Shown here in pieces: positions 63,524 to 64,000 of a DNA stretch of 64,000 nucleotides; positions within the stretch are counted from its first letter, which is position 1; the number at the start of each line of letters is the position of its first letter. Position numbers and translations under genes: made by a program. The notes under the pieces are model-generated. The model was not told the DNA's origin and did no database searches. It saw only the letters and a list, made by a program, of their open reading frames with translations. The stretch comes from Oscillospiraceae bacterium (GTDB lineage: Bacteria > Bacillota > Clostridia > Oscillospirales > Ruminococcaceae). The stretch covers positions 248,001-312,000 of the forward strand of contig CADASU010000002.1 in the NCBI GenBank assembly GCA_902790675.1. The letters are read 5' to 3'.

Positions 63524-64000
63524 AAAATATAGTAATATTATTTGCTTCGCCACATAAAACTGGGAAGACAAGTGATCTTTTAAATGTTTATTTAAAGAAA
63601 TATCTTCAAAATTTGAATGACAATTTTAAAATCGACACTATATATATTTATGATCAGAATATTTTTCCTTGCATTGGATGTAATATATGCACAAAAAATA
63701 ATGTTTGTCCACAAAATGCAAAAGATGATGTTAAAAAAATATTTGAGTGTCTCTTAAAGTCTAACCATATAGTAGTTGCATCACCAGTTTATTTTTCAGG
63801 CTTTCCTTCCCCAATGAAAGCATTAATAGATAGGGCGCAGCAACTATATAACAAAAAAGTAAACAACGGTAAAATAAAAAACTTAAAATTAAGAACAGGT
63901 GCTTTGGTGGCTACTTGTGGCTCAAATAATAAAAATAATATTATTCCATTACGGGATTGTTGTAAACAGTTTTTTGACTGCTTAGATACTAATTTTTTAA
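63520..64000 (+). CDS. Flavodoxin-like/NADPH-dependent FMN reductase family protein (partial)
   Basis: A gene cut by the right edge after about 160 codons. Features: a flavodoxin-fold start NIVILFASPHKTGKTSDLL with a P-loop-like FMN-binding turn, a four-cysteine cluster CIGCNICTKNNVC (about 46-58) as in iron-sulfur flavoproteins, and the FMN-binding SPVYFSGFPSPMKALIDRAQ block. The ATG overlaps the pyrB stop (ATGA), so it is likely co-transcribed. Substrate unknown. Confidence 0.8.
   Translation, partial: MKNIVILFASPHKTGKTSDLLNVYLKKYLQNLNDNFKIDTIYIYDQNIFPCIGCNICTKNNVCPQNAKDDVKKIFECLLKSNHIVVASPVYFSGFPSPMKALIDRAQQLYNKKVNNGKIKNLKLRTGALVATCGSNNKNNIIPLRDCCKQFFDCLDTNFL

Overview
The window is very AT-rich chromosomal DNA, probably from an uncultured endospore-forming member of the Clostridia, most likely the Oscillospirales/Ruminococcaceae side. 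The evidence is the low G+C, the spore genes (cotJABC, dipicolinate synthase dpsAB, a CwlD-type amidase, a SpoIID-like protein), the ECF transporter ATPase pair, CdaA/CdaR, type III pantothenate kinase and FabV, together with gene families (DUF5711, YbbR, COG2509-type FAD proteins) common in that group. The placement is inferred from gene content, not from a tree.

Layout. 1-9099 is one tightly packed minus-strand run: ruvC-ruvA-ruvB-glmM-methyltransferase-ecfA1-ecfA2-ecfT-truA-DUF5711-cvpA, with several ATGA overlaps. A secreted two-enzyme peptidoglycan hydrolase and a prolyl-tRNA synthetase without the editing insert converge at 10.7 kb. 12.1-13.2 kb is the cotJABC spore-coat operon. It is followed by tRNA-Arg and an XRE regulator that sits directly behind the tRNA terminator. 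14.3-18.7 kb is aroB-aroA-aroC plus an RluA-type pseudouridine synthase. 18.7-25.1 kb holds an M15/PG-binding protein, an amino-acid permease, glmU, tRNA-Leu and pnp.

25.4-26.5 kb carries a MazG-like pyrophosphohydrolase and cysE, which appears to start at ATT. 26.5-35.9 kb is a minus-strand cluster: cls, coaX, cwlD, radA, cdaA, cdaR, an FAD protein and a DUF4160 gene trailed by 211-bp-period tandem copies of its 3' end. 36-40.7 kb is a divergent BceAB/BceRS-type antimicrobial-peptide sensing and detoxification module with a recognisable BceR-type operator. Next come cysK, sstT, guaA with a downstream SieB-like gene broken by a -1 frameshift, fabV, and dpsA-dpsB-asnB. 50-55.7 kb has a phage-like small membrane protein, a DUF1275 protein, rpsO, a class B sortase next to an LPXTG-like surface protein, initiator tRNA, a small Cys/Asp-rich membrane protein and rsmE. 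55.7-64 kb has two TrkA-type K+ regulators, a YmfI-like SDR, a SpoIID-like/PG-binding pair, a YcxB-like protein, pdxST, pyrB with a C-terminal zinc ribbon, and a truncated flavodoxin-like gene.

Most of the window is housekeeping. No large defence island, integrated phage, IS element or CRISPR array is visible. The items most worth checking are the ATT-start cysE, the SieB-like frameshift at a TTTAAAA slippery site, the DUF4160 tail repeats, the perfect palindrome over the tRNA-Arg promoter, and the PyrB-zinc ribbon fusion. TTG start codons are frequent (at least eleven genes). Positions of starts and motifs were read by eye; nothing was searched against a database.
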